A DNA stretch of 64,000 bases from Clostridium_AM tanneri (GCF_033659955.1 NZ_JARUJP010000014.1:1-64000); one strand, 5' to 3'. Shown: positions 1 through 9,460, counted from the stretch's first letter. Notes: generated by a model not told the origin, from the letters alone. Program-made: numbers and translations.

Positions 1-69
1 ATTTTCTTTTGTATTAATACCTTAACTATACATAAACTAAGGATAATTTAAATAAGGGAAGGTGAGATT

Positions 70-1029
70 ATGAGGATCAGATTAGGTTACGTAGCAATCG
101 CTTTAAATCTTCCAAAGGTCACTTCATCCAGCTCAGTGACCTATACCAATTATAATAAATTAGGTTCTGATGAAAAAAGGTTAAATAAACTTAAGCAAGT
201 AACGTTATCTAATTTAGATGATTTGTATAAAATTCTTAAATATAATGTAGAGAATAATATTCACTTCTATAGAATAACTTCTGCACTAGTACCCTTAGCT
301 ACCCATCCTGAAGTTGATAACTGGGATTATAGAAAGATTTTTAATGTAGACTTTAAAAGAATAGGTCAGTTAATAAAAGAAGAGAAAATGAGGGTAGATA
401 CTCACCCAGATGAATTTAATGTTATAAATAGTATAAGGGAAGAAGTAGTAGAAAGTACAAGACGAAATTTATGGTTTCACGCAAATCTATTTGAGGACAT
501 AGGTTATCCAAAGGGAAAAATGGTGCTACACATAGGTAGTAGCCAAGGTGGAAAGGAAAAGGCCATAAATAGATTTATTAATAACTTTTCTCAGTTTCCT
601 AAGGAAATAACCAGTAAATTGATATTAGAAAATGATGATAAGACCTTTACCACCAAAGAAGTTTTACAGATATGTAAGGAGGTAAAAACCCCTATGGTTT
701 TAGATGTTCACCATCATATCTGCAATAATAATGGCGAGGAATTAGAACCAATGCTTAAGGATATCTTCCATACTTGGATAGATCAAGAATTGCCTCCCAA
801 AATTCACTTTTCCAGTCCAAGGGAAGGAAAAACTGACAGGAAACATTCTGATTTCATAAACCCACAGGATTTTGTAGAATTTATAGAAAGCTGTAGGCCT
901 TTAAAAATTGATTTTGACGTAATGCTAGAATGTAAAAAGAAAGATATAGCCCTATATAAACTAGTTGATGATATAAAGGAATTAAGAAGTGGCTGGAATT
1001 GGATTGATGAAACTACTATAGAACTATAG
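70..1029 (+). CDS. uvsE: UV DNA damage endonuclease (UvdE/UvsE family)
   Basis: A 319-residue protein of normal length for the UvdE family, a metal-dependent TIM-barrel endonuclease that nicks DNA 5' of UV photoproducts and other lesions. Seen in the sequence: the N-terminal LGYVAIALNL strand, RITSALVPLATHP (about residue 66), DTHPDEFNVINS, LHIGSSQGGK, ILENDDKT, VLDVHHH and IHFSSPREG, which carry the His/Glu/Asp metal ligands of the family. The ATG is preceded by a good ribosome binding site, gggaaggtgag. It stands alone and ends at a strong hairpin. I see no LexA box in the short upstream stretch, so SOS control is not shown. Confidence 0.93.
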   Translation: MRIRLGYVAIALNLPKVTSSSSVTYTNYNKLGSDEKRLNKLKQVTLSNLDDLYKILKYNVENNIHFYRITSALVPLATHPEVDNWDYRKIFNVDFKRIGQLIKEEKMRVDTHPDEFNVINSIREEVVESTRRNLWFHANLFEDIGYPKGKMVLHIGSSQGGKEKAINRFINNFSQFPKEITSKLILENDDKTFTTKEVLQICKEVKTPMVLDVHHHICNNNGEELEPMLKDIFHTWIDQELPPKIHFSSPREGKTDRKHSDFINPQDFVEFIESCRPLKIDFDVMLECKKKDIALYKLVDDIKELRSGWNWIDETTIEL

Positions 1030-1031
1030 AT

Positions 1032-1086
1032 TTTTATAAATATTTAACCCAGTATTCATATTATACTGGGTTAAATATTTATAAAA
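1032..1086 (+). terminator. Long hairpin behind uvsE
   Basis: A perfect 24-bp inverted repeat (1032-1055 with 1063-1086) has a 7-base loop and begins two bases after the uvsE stop codon. It is flanked by T and A runs, so it may terminate transcription in either direction. Confidence 0.75.
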
Positions 1087-1289
1087 CATACTGAGTTAAA
1101 GTGTATTTTATTGTAAAACTTTTAAAAATTAAGGAATACTACAAGAAAATTTAGCATAAAGATTAACTTAAAGCAGTTAATATATTGATATACTCCCATT
1201 ACAAAGTATAATATAAATGGAAGAAGATATATTCCATGCATATAATGGAACACTTTTCCCAGAAGTATATAAGTTGGAGGAAATAACTA

Positions 1290-3251
1290 ATGAAAAATAG
1301 CAAATCTATTGTTAGTATTTATAAGAAGCACATATCTATAATTATAACTCTAATTATTACTGTAATTATATCAATTTTTACGCTTCTATTCATAAACCTA
1401 CATAGTAATTATGAGAATATTAACCTAATTAACATACTAGGTAAACAGAGAATGCTAACACAAATTATTGTAAAGGAGGTAAATCGAGTATATGAATTAA
1501 ACTCAGCAGCAGAAAAATATAGGGATAACGAAAAAGAAATATCATCTATAGAAATTAAACTAGAAAAAACTCTTAATAATTTGGAAAAGTATAGGAATGA
1601 ATATAGAGAGAGGTACGAAACAATAGGCCATGGATACGTCACTTTCAATGACAAAAGGATACGCTTTGAAAATGTGCTTCAGGATCTTCAGCCTATTCTA
1701 TCAGAACATGAAAAAGTGTGGCCTCAGTTTGATAATGCAGTTAATATCGTTTTAAAAGAGAAAGGTAATACCAATTTACTATATGAAGGAGTAAAATATA
1801 TAAATGAGAATAATGAAACTCTTTTAAAATACAGTAATGATATAACTAATATAGTTTCTAAATATACCCATCACAGAAATTTAGTTAGACTTTACTTAAC
1901 AATTTTACTATGCATTATTACACTTGTTTTCTTAAGTATATTTTTTAATAATGCATATAAAAATTTATTTATACCTATAACTCAGCTGTATAAAGGTATG
2001 GAAGAGGTAGGAATAACAGATTTAGACATCTCTGCTGTAAAAATGAACAATGCGGAATTTGCCCCTGTTTTCTCTGAGGTAAAAAGAGTATTTAACAAGT
2101 TTAACAGCATTATTTTACTGATAGAAAACCTAGGTAGAAATATTCCTTTCAAAGATATTTTAAATTATATTTTTGACTCTTTCATTGAATATATACCCTA
2201 TACATATATAGGAATAGCACTTATAAAAGATGATGGAAAGTCCATACAAGCATCCTACGGTGTATCTGGCAAGAACCATGAAAATTTGCCTAAGAGATTA
2301 CTTGGCTTTAAGACAAGCATTGAAAGAACAAGTCTAGGAAAAATTATAGAATACGGTAAAGAAAGAATTATAAATGATCTAGAGATGTATGTAAGTAATA
2401 GTGAGGTTACAGAGTATAATCGTATTCTATTAGAAGAGGGAATAAGGTCATCTATAACACTACCATTAAAAAATGATAAAGAGGTAGTAGGGATAATATT
2501 TTTTTCCAGCAATATAAAAAATGTTTATAAAAAAGAACATGTGAAATTTTTAAAGACATTAGCTAATAGCATAATGCTTAGTTTAGAAGAGGATATAATT
2601 ATTGACGATATGATTATTAGTTCAACATTGGCTCTTGCAACATTGACGGAAGAAAGAGATTCGGATACCGGAGATCATTTAAATAGAATGAAAAGTTATT
2701 CTCGTATAATTGCTCAACTACTATCTAAAGACAAAAAATATGCAGAAATTATAGATATGCAGTATATAGACAATATAGAAAGATTTAGTCCTCTTCATGA
2801 TATTGGAAAGGTAGCAATTAAAGATGATATTCTTCTAAAACCATCAAAACTTACTGAGGATGAATTTGAAACAATGAAAACTCATACCATATATGGCGGA
2901 AAAGTTTTAAGGAGGGCAGAGGAAAACCTAAAAAAGAGTGGAAGAAACATTTTTAAAATAGGTATTGAAATTGCAGAAGGACACCATGAAAAATGGGATG
3001 GATCAGGATATCCCTATGGTAGAAGAGGAGAAGATATACCTCTCAGCGCTAGAATTGTAGCAATTGCAGATGTTTTTGATGCATTGACCAGTAATAGGCC
3101 TTATAAGAAAGCCTTCACTTTTGAAGAGTCTACTAAAATTATTTACGAAGGTTCTGGAAAGCATTTTGATCCATATATAATTAATGTGTTTCTTAATAAT
3201 ATTGATGTAATAAAATCTGAATATAATAAATATTTTGCCTTAACTAAATAA
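1290..3251 (+). CDS. Membrane HD-GYP phosphodiesterase with PilJ-like sensor and GAF domain
   Basis: A 653-residue signalling protein predicted to degrade cyclic di-GMP. Order of parts: short cytoplasmic N-terminus, TM helix about residues 14-33, an extracytoplasmic helical region beginning NILGKQRMLTQ (resembling the type IV pili methyl-accepting PilJ N-domain), second TM about 198-218, a linker, a GAF domain about 290-435, and a C-terminal HD-GYP domain about 440-645. The HD-GYP signature is intact: HDIGK near residue 503, EGHHEKWDGSGYP near 561-573, and DVFDALTSNRPYKKA. Family knowledge gives the phosphodiesterase activity; the ligand of the sensor is unknown. The ribosome binding site is ttggagga. 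It appears monocistronic. Confidence 0.9.
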   Translation: MKNSKSIVSIYKKHISIIITLIITVIISIFTLLFINLHSNYENINLINILGKQRMLTQIIVKEVNRVYELNSAAEKYRDNEKEISSIEIKLEKTLNNLEKYRNEYRERYETIGHGYVTFNDKRIRFENVLQDLQPILSEHEKVWPQFDNAVNIVLKEKGNTNLLYEGVKYINENNETLLKYSNDITNIVSKYTHHRNLVRLYLTILLCIITLVFLSIFFNNAYKNLFIPITQLYKGMEEVGITDLDISAVKMNNAEFAPVFSEVKRVFNKFNSIILLIENLGRNIPFKDILNYIFDSFIEYIPYTYIGIALIKDDGKSIQASYGVSGKNHENLPKRLLGFKTSIERTSLGKIIEYGKERIINDLEMYVSNSEVTEYNRILLEEGIRSSITLPLKNDKEVVGIIFFSSNIKNVYKKEHVKFLKTLANSIMLSLEEDIIIDDMIISSTLALATLTEERDSDTGDHLNRMKSYSRIIAQLLSKDKKYAEIIDMQYIDNIERFSPLHDIGKVAIKDDILLKPSKLTEDEFETMKTHTIYGGKVLRRAEENLKKSGRNIFKIGIEIAEGHHEKWDGSGYPYGRRGEDIPLSARIVAIADVFDALTSNRPYKKAFTFEESTKIIYEGSGKHFDPYIINVFLNNIDVIKSEYNKYFALTK

Positions 3252-3382
3252 TAATGCATAATTGACGATCTTTTCTTAGAATATTTCTATTAAAAAAATA
3301 TTAATAATAATATACACAAAAATATGTTATACTGTAATTGCAGTAATATCCTTGACTTTGAGAGAAAATGGAGATGATTTAT

Positions 3383-5659
3383 ATGCAGATGTGTTCTATT
3401 TGTAATAAAAATATTGCAACTATATATACAGCAAAAATGGAAAATGGAAAAACTGAGATGATACCTGTATGTATGGACTGCGCAAAAAAAATGGGAATTC
3501 CCATAGTAGATCAGTTGATGAAACAAGCAGGAATGACTCCAGAAGATATTGAAAATTTATCTGAACAAATGAATAGTATGCTTCAAGATATAGATTTAAA
3601 CGACACAGATAATAAGCCCTTTGCTAACTTCTTTAATGGTATATTCCCACCATCTAAAGACATGAATAATAAAGATCCTAAAGCTTACAATAGAGAAGCC
3701 TCCTCAAAGGATGAAAAAGATCCCGGTGTAAAAACAAAAGGGGGCTTTTTTAAGAAAAAGAGAAAAAATCTAGATTTATATGGAATAAACTTAACGGAAA
3801 AGGCAAAATCAAATAAAGTGGATAAAGTTGTTGGAAGACATAGAGAAATTGATAGAGTAATTCAAATTTTAAATAGAAGAACTAAGAATAATCCTATCTT
3901 AATTGGAGAGCCAGGTGTTGGAAAGACTGCAATTGCAGAAGGTTTAGCTGTAAGAATTGCTGATAAAGAAGTTCCAGCTAAATTATTTGATGCAGAAGTT
4001 TATCTTTTAGATCTAACCGCTATTGTAGCTGGCACTCAATTTAGAGGCCAGTTCGAAGGCCGTATGAAAGCTATTATAGAAGAAGCTAAAGATAATGGAA
4101 ATATTATTTTAGTAATTGATGAGGTTCATAATATAATTGGAGCAGGAGAAGCTCAAGGTGGTGCTATGAACGCTGCTAATATACTAAAGCCTGCTCTTGC
4201 AAGAGGAGAAATACAGGTAATTGGTGCAACTACCTTAGAGGAGTATAGAAAGCATATAGAAAAAGACTCCGCCCTTGAAAGAAGATTCCAGCCAGTTATT
4301 GTTGAAGAGCCAACTATAGATGAGTCTATAGAAATTTTAAAAGGTATTAAAAATTACTACGAAGAATATCATCAAGTTAAAATATCTGATGAGGTTATAG
4401 AAACAGCTGTGAAATTATCAGCAAGATATATAACGGATAGATTTCTACCAGATAAAGCAATAGATGTCATTGACGAAGCTAGTTCAAGGGCAAATTTAAA
4501 AAACCAAGGATTAGTAGAGTTACGAGCATTAGAAGAAGAATTAAAAGAAGTTCAAGATAAAATTATAGATGCTGCAAGTGATAATGACTATGAAAAAGCT
4601 GCTGAGTACAAGGTGAATGAATGCAGACTTGAGAGCAAAATCAAAGAAATTAAGGAGAACTGTTCAAATATTCGGTTAAGTATTGAAGATATTGCCTTTG
4701 TTATTGAATCTTGGACTAAAATTCCAGTTCAAAAAATCACAGAAGAAGAAGCTGAAAAATTATTGAATTTAGAGGAAAGTCTTCATCAAAGAGTTATAGG
4801 TCAACATGAAGCTGTTGTAAGCATATCTAGGGCAATTAGACGTAATAGATTAGGATTTAGAAAAAACAAAAAACCTTCATCCTTCATCTTTGTTGGTCCT
4901 ACTGGTGTAGGAAAAACCGAACTTGCTAAGGCTCTAGCCACTGAGCTTTTCGGCAGTGAAGAAGCACTGATTAGGCTAGATATGTCTGAGTATATGGAAA
5001 AGCATACAGTATCTAAATTGATAGGGGCTCCTCCAGGATATGTTGGATATGACCAGGGAGGTCAGCTGACTGAAAAAATAAGAAGAAAACCTTACTCTGT
5101 AATCTTATTAGATGAAATTGAGAAAGCCCATCCTGATGTATTTAATATGCTTCTTCAAATCCTTGAAGACGGAAGGCTAACAGATAGTCAGGGAAGAACT
5201 GTTCATTTTGATAATTCAGTAATAATTATGACCTCCAATGCTGGAACTAACTTTAAATCTAATGGAATTGGGTTTACTCATAGTGATTATAATGCTTTAG
5301 AAAATCGTGTAAAAGAAGCATTAAAGGAGACCTTTAGACCGGAGTTTTTAAATAGAGTAGATGACATTATTATATTTACAGAACTTTCAAAGGAAGAGCT
5401 TCACAAGATCATTGACTTAATGTTAAAAGAGGTAGCAAGTGAAGTAAAAGAAAAAAATATAACCTTAGATATATCTGAGAATGTGAAAGATTATATATTA
5501 AAGGTTGGATATAACGATAAATATGGAGCAAGACCTTTGAGAAGAGCTATTCAAAAGAATATAGAAGATGAAATTGCGGAACAATATTTACAGAAGAAAT
5601 TTAAAGAAGGTTCTTATATAAAAGTTAAACTAGAAGATGATAAAATTGTTCTAGAATAA
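3383..5659 (+). CDS. clpE: ClpE-like AAA+ unfoldase with N-terminal zinc finger
   Basis: About 758 residues. Residues 1-33 form a C4 zinc finger (CSIC near 4-7, CMDC near 30-33), as in ClpE rather than ClpC, whose paired Clp-N repeats are absent. Then come AAA+ domain D1 (Walker A GEPGVGKTA near 175), a UVR-type coiled segment (NDYEKAAEYK near 402), D2 (Walker A GPTGVGKTE near 505) and the D2-small domain. An IGF loop (NGIGF) is the usual ClpP contact, so it probably feeds substrates to ClpP. Starts at 3368, 3383 and 3389 are all in frame; 3383 was chosen because GGAG lies 9 bases before it. A good CtsR operator was not found. It could also be labelled ClpC-like. Confidence 0.85.
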   Translation: MQMCSICNKNIATIYTAKMENGKTEMIPVCMDCAKKMGIPIVDQLMKQAGMTPEDIENLSEQMNSMLQDIDLNDTDNKPFANFFNGIFPPSKDMNNKDPKAYNREASSKDEKDPGVKTKGGFFKKKRKNLDLYGINLTEKAKSNKVDKVVGRHREIDRVIQILNRRTKNNPILIGEPGVGKTAIAEGLAVRIADKEVPAKLFDAEVYLLDLTAIVAGTQFRGQFEGRMKAIIEEAKDNGNIILVIDEVHNIIGAGEAQGGAMNAANILKPALARGEIQVIGATTLEEYRKHIEKDSALERRFQPVIVEEPTIDESIEILKGIKNYYEEYHQVKISDEVIETAVKLSARYITDRFLPDKAIDVIDEASSRANLKNQGLVELRALEEELKEVQDKIIDAASDNDYEKAAEYKVNECRLESKIKEIKENCSNIRLSIEDIAFVIESWTKIPVQKITEEEAEKLLNLEESLHQRVIGQHEAVVSISRAIRRNRLGFRKNKKPSSFIFVGPTGVGKTELAKALATELFGSEEALIRLDMSEYMEKHTVSKLIGAPPGYVGYDQGGQLTEKIRRKPYSVILLDEIEKAHPDVFNMLLQILEDGRLTDSQGRTVHFDNSVIIMTSNAGTNFKSNGIGFTHSDYNALENRVKEALKETFRPEFLNRVDDIIIFTELSKEELHKIIDLMLKEVASEVKEKNITLDISENVKDYILKVGYNDKYGARPLRRAIQKNIEDEIAEQYLQKKFKEGSYIKVKLEDDKIVLE

Positions 5660-5664
5660 AAAGG

Positions 5665-5710
5665 CAAAACTCATACCTAGTTAAAGCAGCTATATATGAG
5701 TTTTGTTTTT
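5665..5710 (+). terminator. Terminator of clpE
   Basis: An 11-bp inverted repeat (5665-5675 with 5695-5705) is followed by a T run, just after the clpE stop codon. Confidence 0.8.
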
Positions 5711-5751
5711 AATTAATTATTTATAATTCCTGTTAAAATGGTGGTGTAAAG

Positions 5752-5940
5752 ATGGAAAATAAAAAGGTTCCAACTTCAGATCCGTATATTCTTCTAAGTT
5801 GGATAAATATGAAACTAAGAGATGAATTTGATAGTTTTTCTACCCTGTGTGAAGACTATCAATTAATTGAAGAGGAGATACTTAATATGCTTAAACTCAT
5901 TGGGTACAAATATAATGAAAAGACTAATCAGTTTTTTTAG
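5752..5940 (+). CDS. DUF4250 family small protein
   Basis: A 62-residue soluble protein matching the DUF4250 pattern: an N-terminal DPYILLSWINMKLRDEF helix and a C-terminal LIGYKYNEKTNQF ending. The family is small, widespread in Clostridia and of unknown function; its shape suggests a winged-helix-like fold, but this is inference. It has ggtgtaaag before the ATG and lies about 30 bases before the next gene, so it may be co-transcribed with the acetyltransferase and phosphoesterase. Confidence 0.75.
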   Translation: MENKKVPTSDPYILLSWINMKLRDEFDSFSTLCEDYQLIEEEILNMLKLIGYKYNEKTNQFF

Positions 5941-5971
5941 AATAAATACAAGAATTATCGGGGGATAGAAG

Positions 5972-6484
5972 ATGAATGATTTAATAAAAACTAATTTAAA
6001 AGAATTCAATTTGAGGACTGCAGAAGAAAAGGACGTTCCTTTAATTCTAGAATTTATAAAAGAACTAGCTAACTACGAAAACCTATTACATGAAGTTGTT
6101 GCAACGGAGGACATATTAAAAGAGTCTCTATTTCAGCAAAGAGCAGCAGAAGTTATTATAGGAGAATATAGGGGAAAACCAGTAAGCTTTGCATTATTCT
6201 TTCATAACTTCTCCACTTTTTTAGGACGCCCTGGAATATATCTTGAGGATTTATATGTTAAACCTGAGTTTCGTGGCAAAGGCTTTGGTAAGATAATGCT
6301 TTCATTTTTAGCTAAGTTAGCACTGGAAAGAAACTGCGGAAGATTAGAGTGGTGGTGTCTTGACTGGAATATATCATCAATAGAATTTTATAAAGAAATG
6401 GGTGCTGTACCTATGGACGAATGGACTGTTTATAGAGTATGTGATGATGAACTACATAGTTTAGCTAATAAATATGATAAGTAG
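5972..6484 (+). CDS. GNAT N-acetyltransferase, diamine acetyltransferase-like
   Basis: 170 residues covering one GNAT fold. The acetyl-CoA loop is visible in YVKPEFRGKGFGKIMLSFL (about residues 91-109), and the C-terminal WWCLDWNISSIEFYKEMGA is typical of the spermidine/thialysine acetyltransferase branch. Substrate is therefore probably a small amine, but this is inferred only from family resemblance. The ribosome binding site is cggggga. The next gene starts 12 bases after its stop, which suggests co-translation with the phosphoesterase. Confidence 0.8.
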   Translation: MNDLIKTNLKEFNLRTAEEKDVPLILEFIKELANYENLLHEVVATEDILKESLFQQRAAEVIIGEYRGKPVSFALFFHNFSTFLGRPGIYLEDLYVKPEFRGKGFGKIMLSFLAKLALERNCGRLEWWCLDWNISSIEFYKEMGAVPMDEWTVYRVCDDELHSLANKYDK

Positions 6485-6496
6485 AGGAGTTAAGAA

Positions 6497-6964
6497 ATGA
6501 ATGAATTTAAGATAGGGGTCATATCAGATACTCATGGATTGTTAAGGACTAAAGTATTAGAGCTTTTTCAAAATTCAAATCTAATTATTCATGCTGGAGA
6601 TATAGGCTCTATTGATATTATAAACTCCCTGGAGAAAATAGCACCAGTAGTTGCTGTAAAAGGAAACTGCGATAAAGACTCTAGCTTAAATAAATATCAT
6701 AAAACTGAGGTTGTTGAACTAGGAGGTAAATTAATATATGTACTACATAATGCAAGGGAGTTAGATTTAGATGTTAAAACTTCAGGTTTTCACATAGTTA
6801 TTAGCGGACACTCACATAAACCTGAAAATTATTTTCTTAATGATATCTTATATTTAAATCCAGGAAGTGCAGGTCCTAGAAGATTCAATTTACCAATTAG
6901 TGCTGCTGCAATTTATATAGATGGCTCATCTGTAAGAGCAGAATTATTTGATATTGAGAAATAA
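6497..6964 (+). CDS. YfcE/MJ0936-type metallophosphoesterase
   Basis: 155 residues with the calcineurin-like metal site in order: ISDTHG (residues 9-14), HAGDIG (32-37), VKGNCD, LHNA in place of the usual GH motif, SGHSHKP and a C-terminal NPGSAGPRR. Members hydrolyse phosphodiesters with two bound metals in the cytoplasm; the natural substrate is generally unknown. The asparagine of LHN at the place where many homologues have GH is a small departure from the pattern. It follows the GNAT gene by 12 bases with gaggag as ribosome binding site. Confidence 0.85.
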   Translation: MNEFKIGVISDTHGLLRTKVLELFQNSNLIIHAGDIGSIDIINSLEKIAPVVAVKGNCDKDSSLNKYHKTEVVELGGKLIYVLHNARELDLDVKTSGFHIVISGHSHKPENYFLNDILYLNPGSAGPRRFNLPISAAAIYIDGSSVRAELFDIEK

Positions 6965-7054
6965 ATAATCTCTAAAAATACTAAAGTAATTGCCTAGATA
7001 TGCTTCAATTGTTAAGGCATCCAGGGATAATAGGAAGGAAAGTGTAGGTTTAAT

Positions 7055-7504
7055 ATGAATTTAGTTATAAAAAAGTTCGATGATTTAAATACAAAGGAAT
7101 TATATGAAATAATTAGAGAAAGGATAAATGTCTTTGTTGTTGAGCAAAATTGTCCTTATGAAGAATGTGATAAGAAAGACTTAAAATCCTTTCACTTATT
7201 TTTAGAAGAAAAGGATACTATAGTGGCATATTTAAGAATAATACCTAAAGGAGTTTCCTATAACGAAGTTTCTATAGGTAGAGTATTAGTGTCTAAAGGG
7301 CACCGTAACAAAGGCTTAGCAAAATATTTGTTAAGTGAAGCAATTAAATTTATTAAGAAAGAACTTAAAGAATCAGAAATTAGAATTTCAGCTCAAGAAT
7401 ATATTATGAAGTTTTACGAGGATTTAGGGTTTGTAAAAGTATCACAGATCTATTTGGAGGACAATATTCCCCACGTGGAAATGGTTTATGGAAAACAGTC
7501 ATAA
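7055..7504 (+). CDS. ElaA-like GNAT acetyltransferase
   Basis: 149 residues. FVVEQNCPYEECDKKD near residues 27-42 is the hallmark of ElaA-like acetyltransferases, and VSIGRVLVSKGHRNKGLAKYL around residues 75-95 carries the acetyl-CoA loop. The substrate is not known for this branch. A 90-base gap holding a weak hairpin separates it from the phosphoesterase. It converges on the minus-strand zinc-ribbon gene; the shared gap has an 11-bp inverted repeat (7541-7551 with 7573-7583) without a clear T run. Confidence 0.8.
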   Translation: MNLVIKKFDDLNTKELYEIIRERINVFVVEQNCPYEECDKKDLKSFHLFLEEKDTIVAYLRIIPKGVSYNEVSIGRVLVSKGHRNKGLAKYLLSEAIKFIKKELKESEIRISAQEYIMKFYEDLGFVKVSQIYLEDNIPHVEMVYGKQS

Positions 7505-7595
7505 CAATTTATTTTAGGTTATGCCATTAATAGTAACATGGTAAGTCTATTCTGTTAATGAAGCTATAACAAAATAGACTTACTAGAAAGAAAAA

Positions 7596-7907
7596 CTATC
7601 CGAAAAACTCAGGCTCCTCTTTAAAATCAGATCTAATTGCCTTTTGCAAAATCGTTACACTGATTTTCTCTTTGTCTGTAAGTAATTGACAAGGGAAGGT
7701 CTCTCCACACTGTGCACACTCTAAAAATTCCTTTGAATCAGTTTGTTCTCTATTATCGAATAGGAATGGAAGAGCCTCACCTTCTTCACTCCATTGTTCA
7801 GTAAGCTCTGTATTTATATTATAAGTATAAACATAAGTAGCCTGTCGTTTCATTTTAAAGTAATTCCCATTGCAGTTAGGACATGACAAGGATTTGGATG
7901 AATTCAA
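7596..7907 (-). CDS. Hypothetical zinc-ribbon protein
   Basis: 103 residues, not recognised as a named family. Two CxxC pairs (CPNC near residue 9, CAQC near 63) should bind one zinc. Between them is a Tyr/Thr/Glu-rich stretch and near the C-terminus a short basic helix. It has no membrane segment. A ribosome binding site (aaaggaagt) precedes the ATG, and it is transcribed alone. Possible roles include nucleic acid or protein binding, but none is shown. Confidence 0.6.
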   Translation of the reverse strand: MNSSKSLSCPNCNGNYFKMKRQATYVYTYNINTELTEQWSEEGEALPFLFDNREQTDSKEFLECAQCGETFPCQLLTDKEKISVTILQKAIRSDFKEEPEFFG

Positions 7908-8180
7908 TTTACAACTTCCTTTCTATATGTTTTCTAATTACTAGTCTTTGTATTTTTTTTGTTTCTATGCCAAAAGGGTGTAATACTTTATTCGAAAAGC
8001 ATAATAATATTATCTATAGCACCTGTTAAAGTTTTTATAATGAACTAGTTAAAATCTGTATTATATATGGACAAATGCTCATATAAGTAAAGAAACAGCA
8101 TCTTTTAAAGGGGATGGAGTTTACTCAAACATAGGTAGTAGTAATATTATTAAACTCTGAAATGGGTGGAGGAGGTATAT

Positions 8181-8714
8181 ATGAATTATGATTATAATGA
8201 ATGGTGTGAAGCAAGAAAAAAGGGAATGCTAAAATACCTACTAGACTCTAAGCACATTATGTTATCTTCAGTAATTATTACAATATTTATAATGGTTGAG
8301 TTTATAGCTAAAAAAAATCTATGTAAGACTAGAGAACTTATTTTTCATTTTATATTTTTATTTGCAATTTTCACATGTACTCAAGTAGTATCGCAAATTT
8401 ATAAGTGGAAGTTTATGAAGTGTTTGTATGAAAGAACTATTAAAGCGAAAAGAGTACTGCTAAATTATTTTAAAATAATGATTGGAATTTTAGATTTATG
8501 GCTGCCTGTTGGAGTGCTGAGCTCTTTATATTTTATTCATATTAAATTAGAAACAATAAGACATATATTAACTTTCATCACTAGTGTATTTAGTATGTCA
8601 ATTTTATGGATATTGCTAGGTGTAGTAATTGATATATTTTTTATTGTTAAGAATAGTAGTAATAAAGAAATTGTTAAAGAACACTTTATAATAATGATTA
8701 GCTGCAAATTGTGA
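8181..8714 (+). CDS. Hypothetical four-helix membrane protein
   Basis: About 177 residues with four predicted membrane helices (around residues 28-47, 57-77, 98-120 and 135-160), and a charged N-terminus. I recognise no family. The ATG at 8181 was preferred over the in-frame GTG at 8166 because ggaggaggt lies just before it. The gene stands alone between the zinc-ribbon gene and the S4 paralogue. Confidence 0.6.
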   Translation: MNYDYNEWCEARKKGMLKYLLDSKHIMLSSVIITIFIMVEFIAKKNLCKTRELIFHFIFLFAIFTCTQVVSQIYKWKFMKCLYERTIKAKRVLLNYFKIMIGILDLWLPVGVLSSLYFIHIKLETIRHILTFITSVFSMSILWILLGVVIDIFFIVKNSSNKEIVKEHFIIMISCKL

Positions 8715-8791
8715 TAACAAACCTCATTTGATATATATTATCATTTACAAAGTTATAGTTTTATGCTACTATAATTATAGGCTGTCTGGCG

Positions 8792-8824
8792 CTAAATATT
8801 ATCGCAGTATAATATTTTAGGAGG
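8792..8824 (+). promoter_or_regulatory. Hairpin abutting the S4 paralogue ribosome binding site
   Basis: An 11-bp stem with one bulge (8792-8802 with 8809-8820, loop cgcagt) ends inside the AGGAGG at 8819-8824. A TATAAT box at 8770-8775 would put the transcript start near 8782, giving a leader of about 45 bases consisting largely of this hairpin. Partial masking of the ribosome binding site is suggested, and autogenous control by S4 is known in other bacteria, but here it is inference. Confidence 0.4.
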
Positions 8825-8830
8825 AATAAA

Positions 8831-9409
8831 ATGGCGAGACCAATGGGACCTAGATTTAAAGTAGCAAGACATCTAGGTGTAAATGTATTTAATCATCCAA
8901 AAGCTTTGAAAAGGGGAGTTAAACCTCACAAAAAGCTTTCTGAGTATGGGGAACAACTATTAGAAAAGCAAAAATTGAAGGCTTATTATGGAGTCCTGGA
9001 GAAACAATTCAAAAGATATATATATGAAGCTTTAAAATCCAAGAAAAGTTCAGATGAGGTTTTAATTCAAAGCTTAGAAAGAAGATTAGATAATCTTGTA
9101 TATAGACTAGGTTTTGCTTCTACTTTAAGACAAGCAAGACAAATGGTAGTTCATAATCATGTTTTAGTAGATGGTGAAAAAGTAAACATACCTTCCTTTA
9201 GAGTAAGTATAGGGAGCACTATAAGTTTAAGAGAAAAATCAAGAAAAAATCAATTGTTTACAGATAATTTTACTATCATAGAAAATGTTTTAGGATATTT
9301 GGAAAAGGATAAAAACAGTTTTTCTGGAAAACTTGTTAGAATGCCTCAAAAGGATGAAATTCCTGTAGAAGTTAAGTTTTCTAAGATACTAGAATTTTAT
9401 TCTAAATAA
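8831..9409 (+). CDS. rpsD: Ribosomal protein S4 paralogue, zinc-free form
   Basis: 192 residues with the S4 N-terminal domain and a central S4 RNA-binding domain (SLERRLDNLVYRLGFA, then RQARQMVVHNHVLVDG, about residues 85-130). The N-terminal Cys ligands present in zinc-binding S4 proteins are missing (MARPMGPRFKVARHLG instead). Many Clostridia carry a second, zinc-free S4 gene away from the ribosomal protein clusters, and this isolated gene fits that pattern. It likely binds the 5' domain of 16S rRNA. Whether a standard S4 exists elsewhere cannot be seen from this window. Confidence 0.9.
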   Translation: MARPMGPRFKVARHLGVNVFNHPKALKRGVKPHKKLSEYGEQLLEKQKLKAYYGVLEKQFKRYIYEALKSKKSSDEVLIQSLERRLDNLVYRLGFASTLRQARQMVVHNHVLVDGEKVNIPSFRVSIGSTISLREKSRKNQLFTDNFTIIENVLGYLEKDKNSFSGKLVRMPQKDEIPVEVKFSKILEFYSK

Positions 9410-9421
9410 TTTGATTATAAT

Positions 9422-9447
9422 AAGATGGCTTTCTGGCCATCTTTTTT
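9422..9447 (+). terminator. Terminator of the S4 paralogue
   Basis: An 8-bp GC-containing stem (9422-9429 with 9436-9443) with a 6-base loop ends in six T residues. Confidence 0.85.
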
Positions 9448-9460
9448 CATATATAACCAG

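Noticed and set aside
1087..1289. c-di-GMP riboswitch upstream of the HD-GYP gene or the glycosyltransferase
   Set aside because: No GEMM-type core or paired tetraloop-receptor pattern was seen in either upstream region.
3350..3382. CtsR operator before the clpE-like gene (TTGACTTTGAGA)
   Set aside because: Only one half-site-like match is present; the tandem heptad of a CtsR box is not complete.
7541..7583. Terminator between the ElaA-like and zinc-ribbon genes
   Set aside because: An 11-bp inverted repeat exists, but the loop is 21 bases and no T run follows on either strand; left as a remark only.
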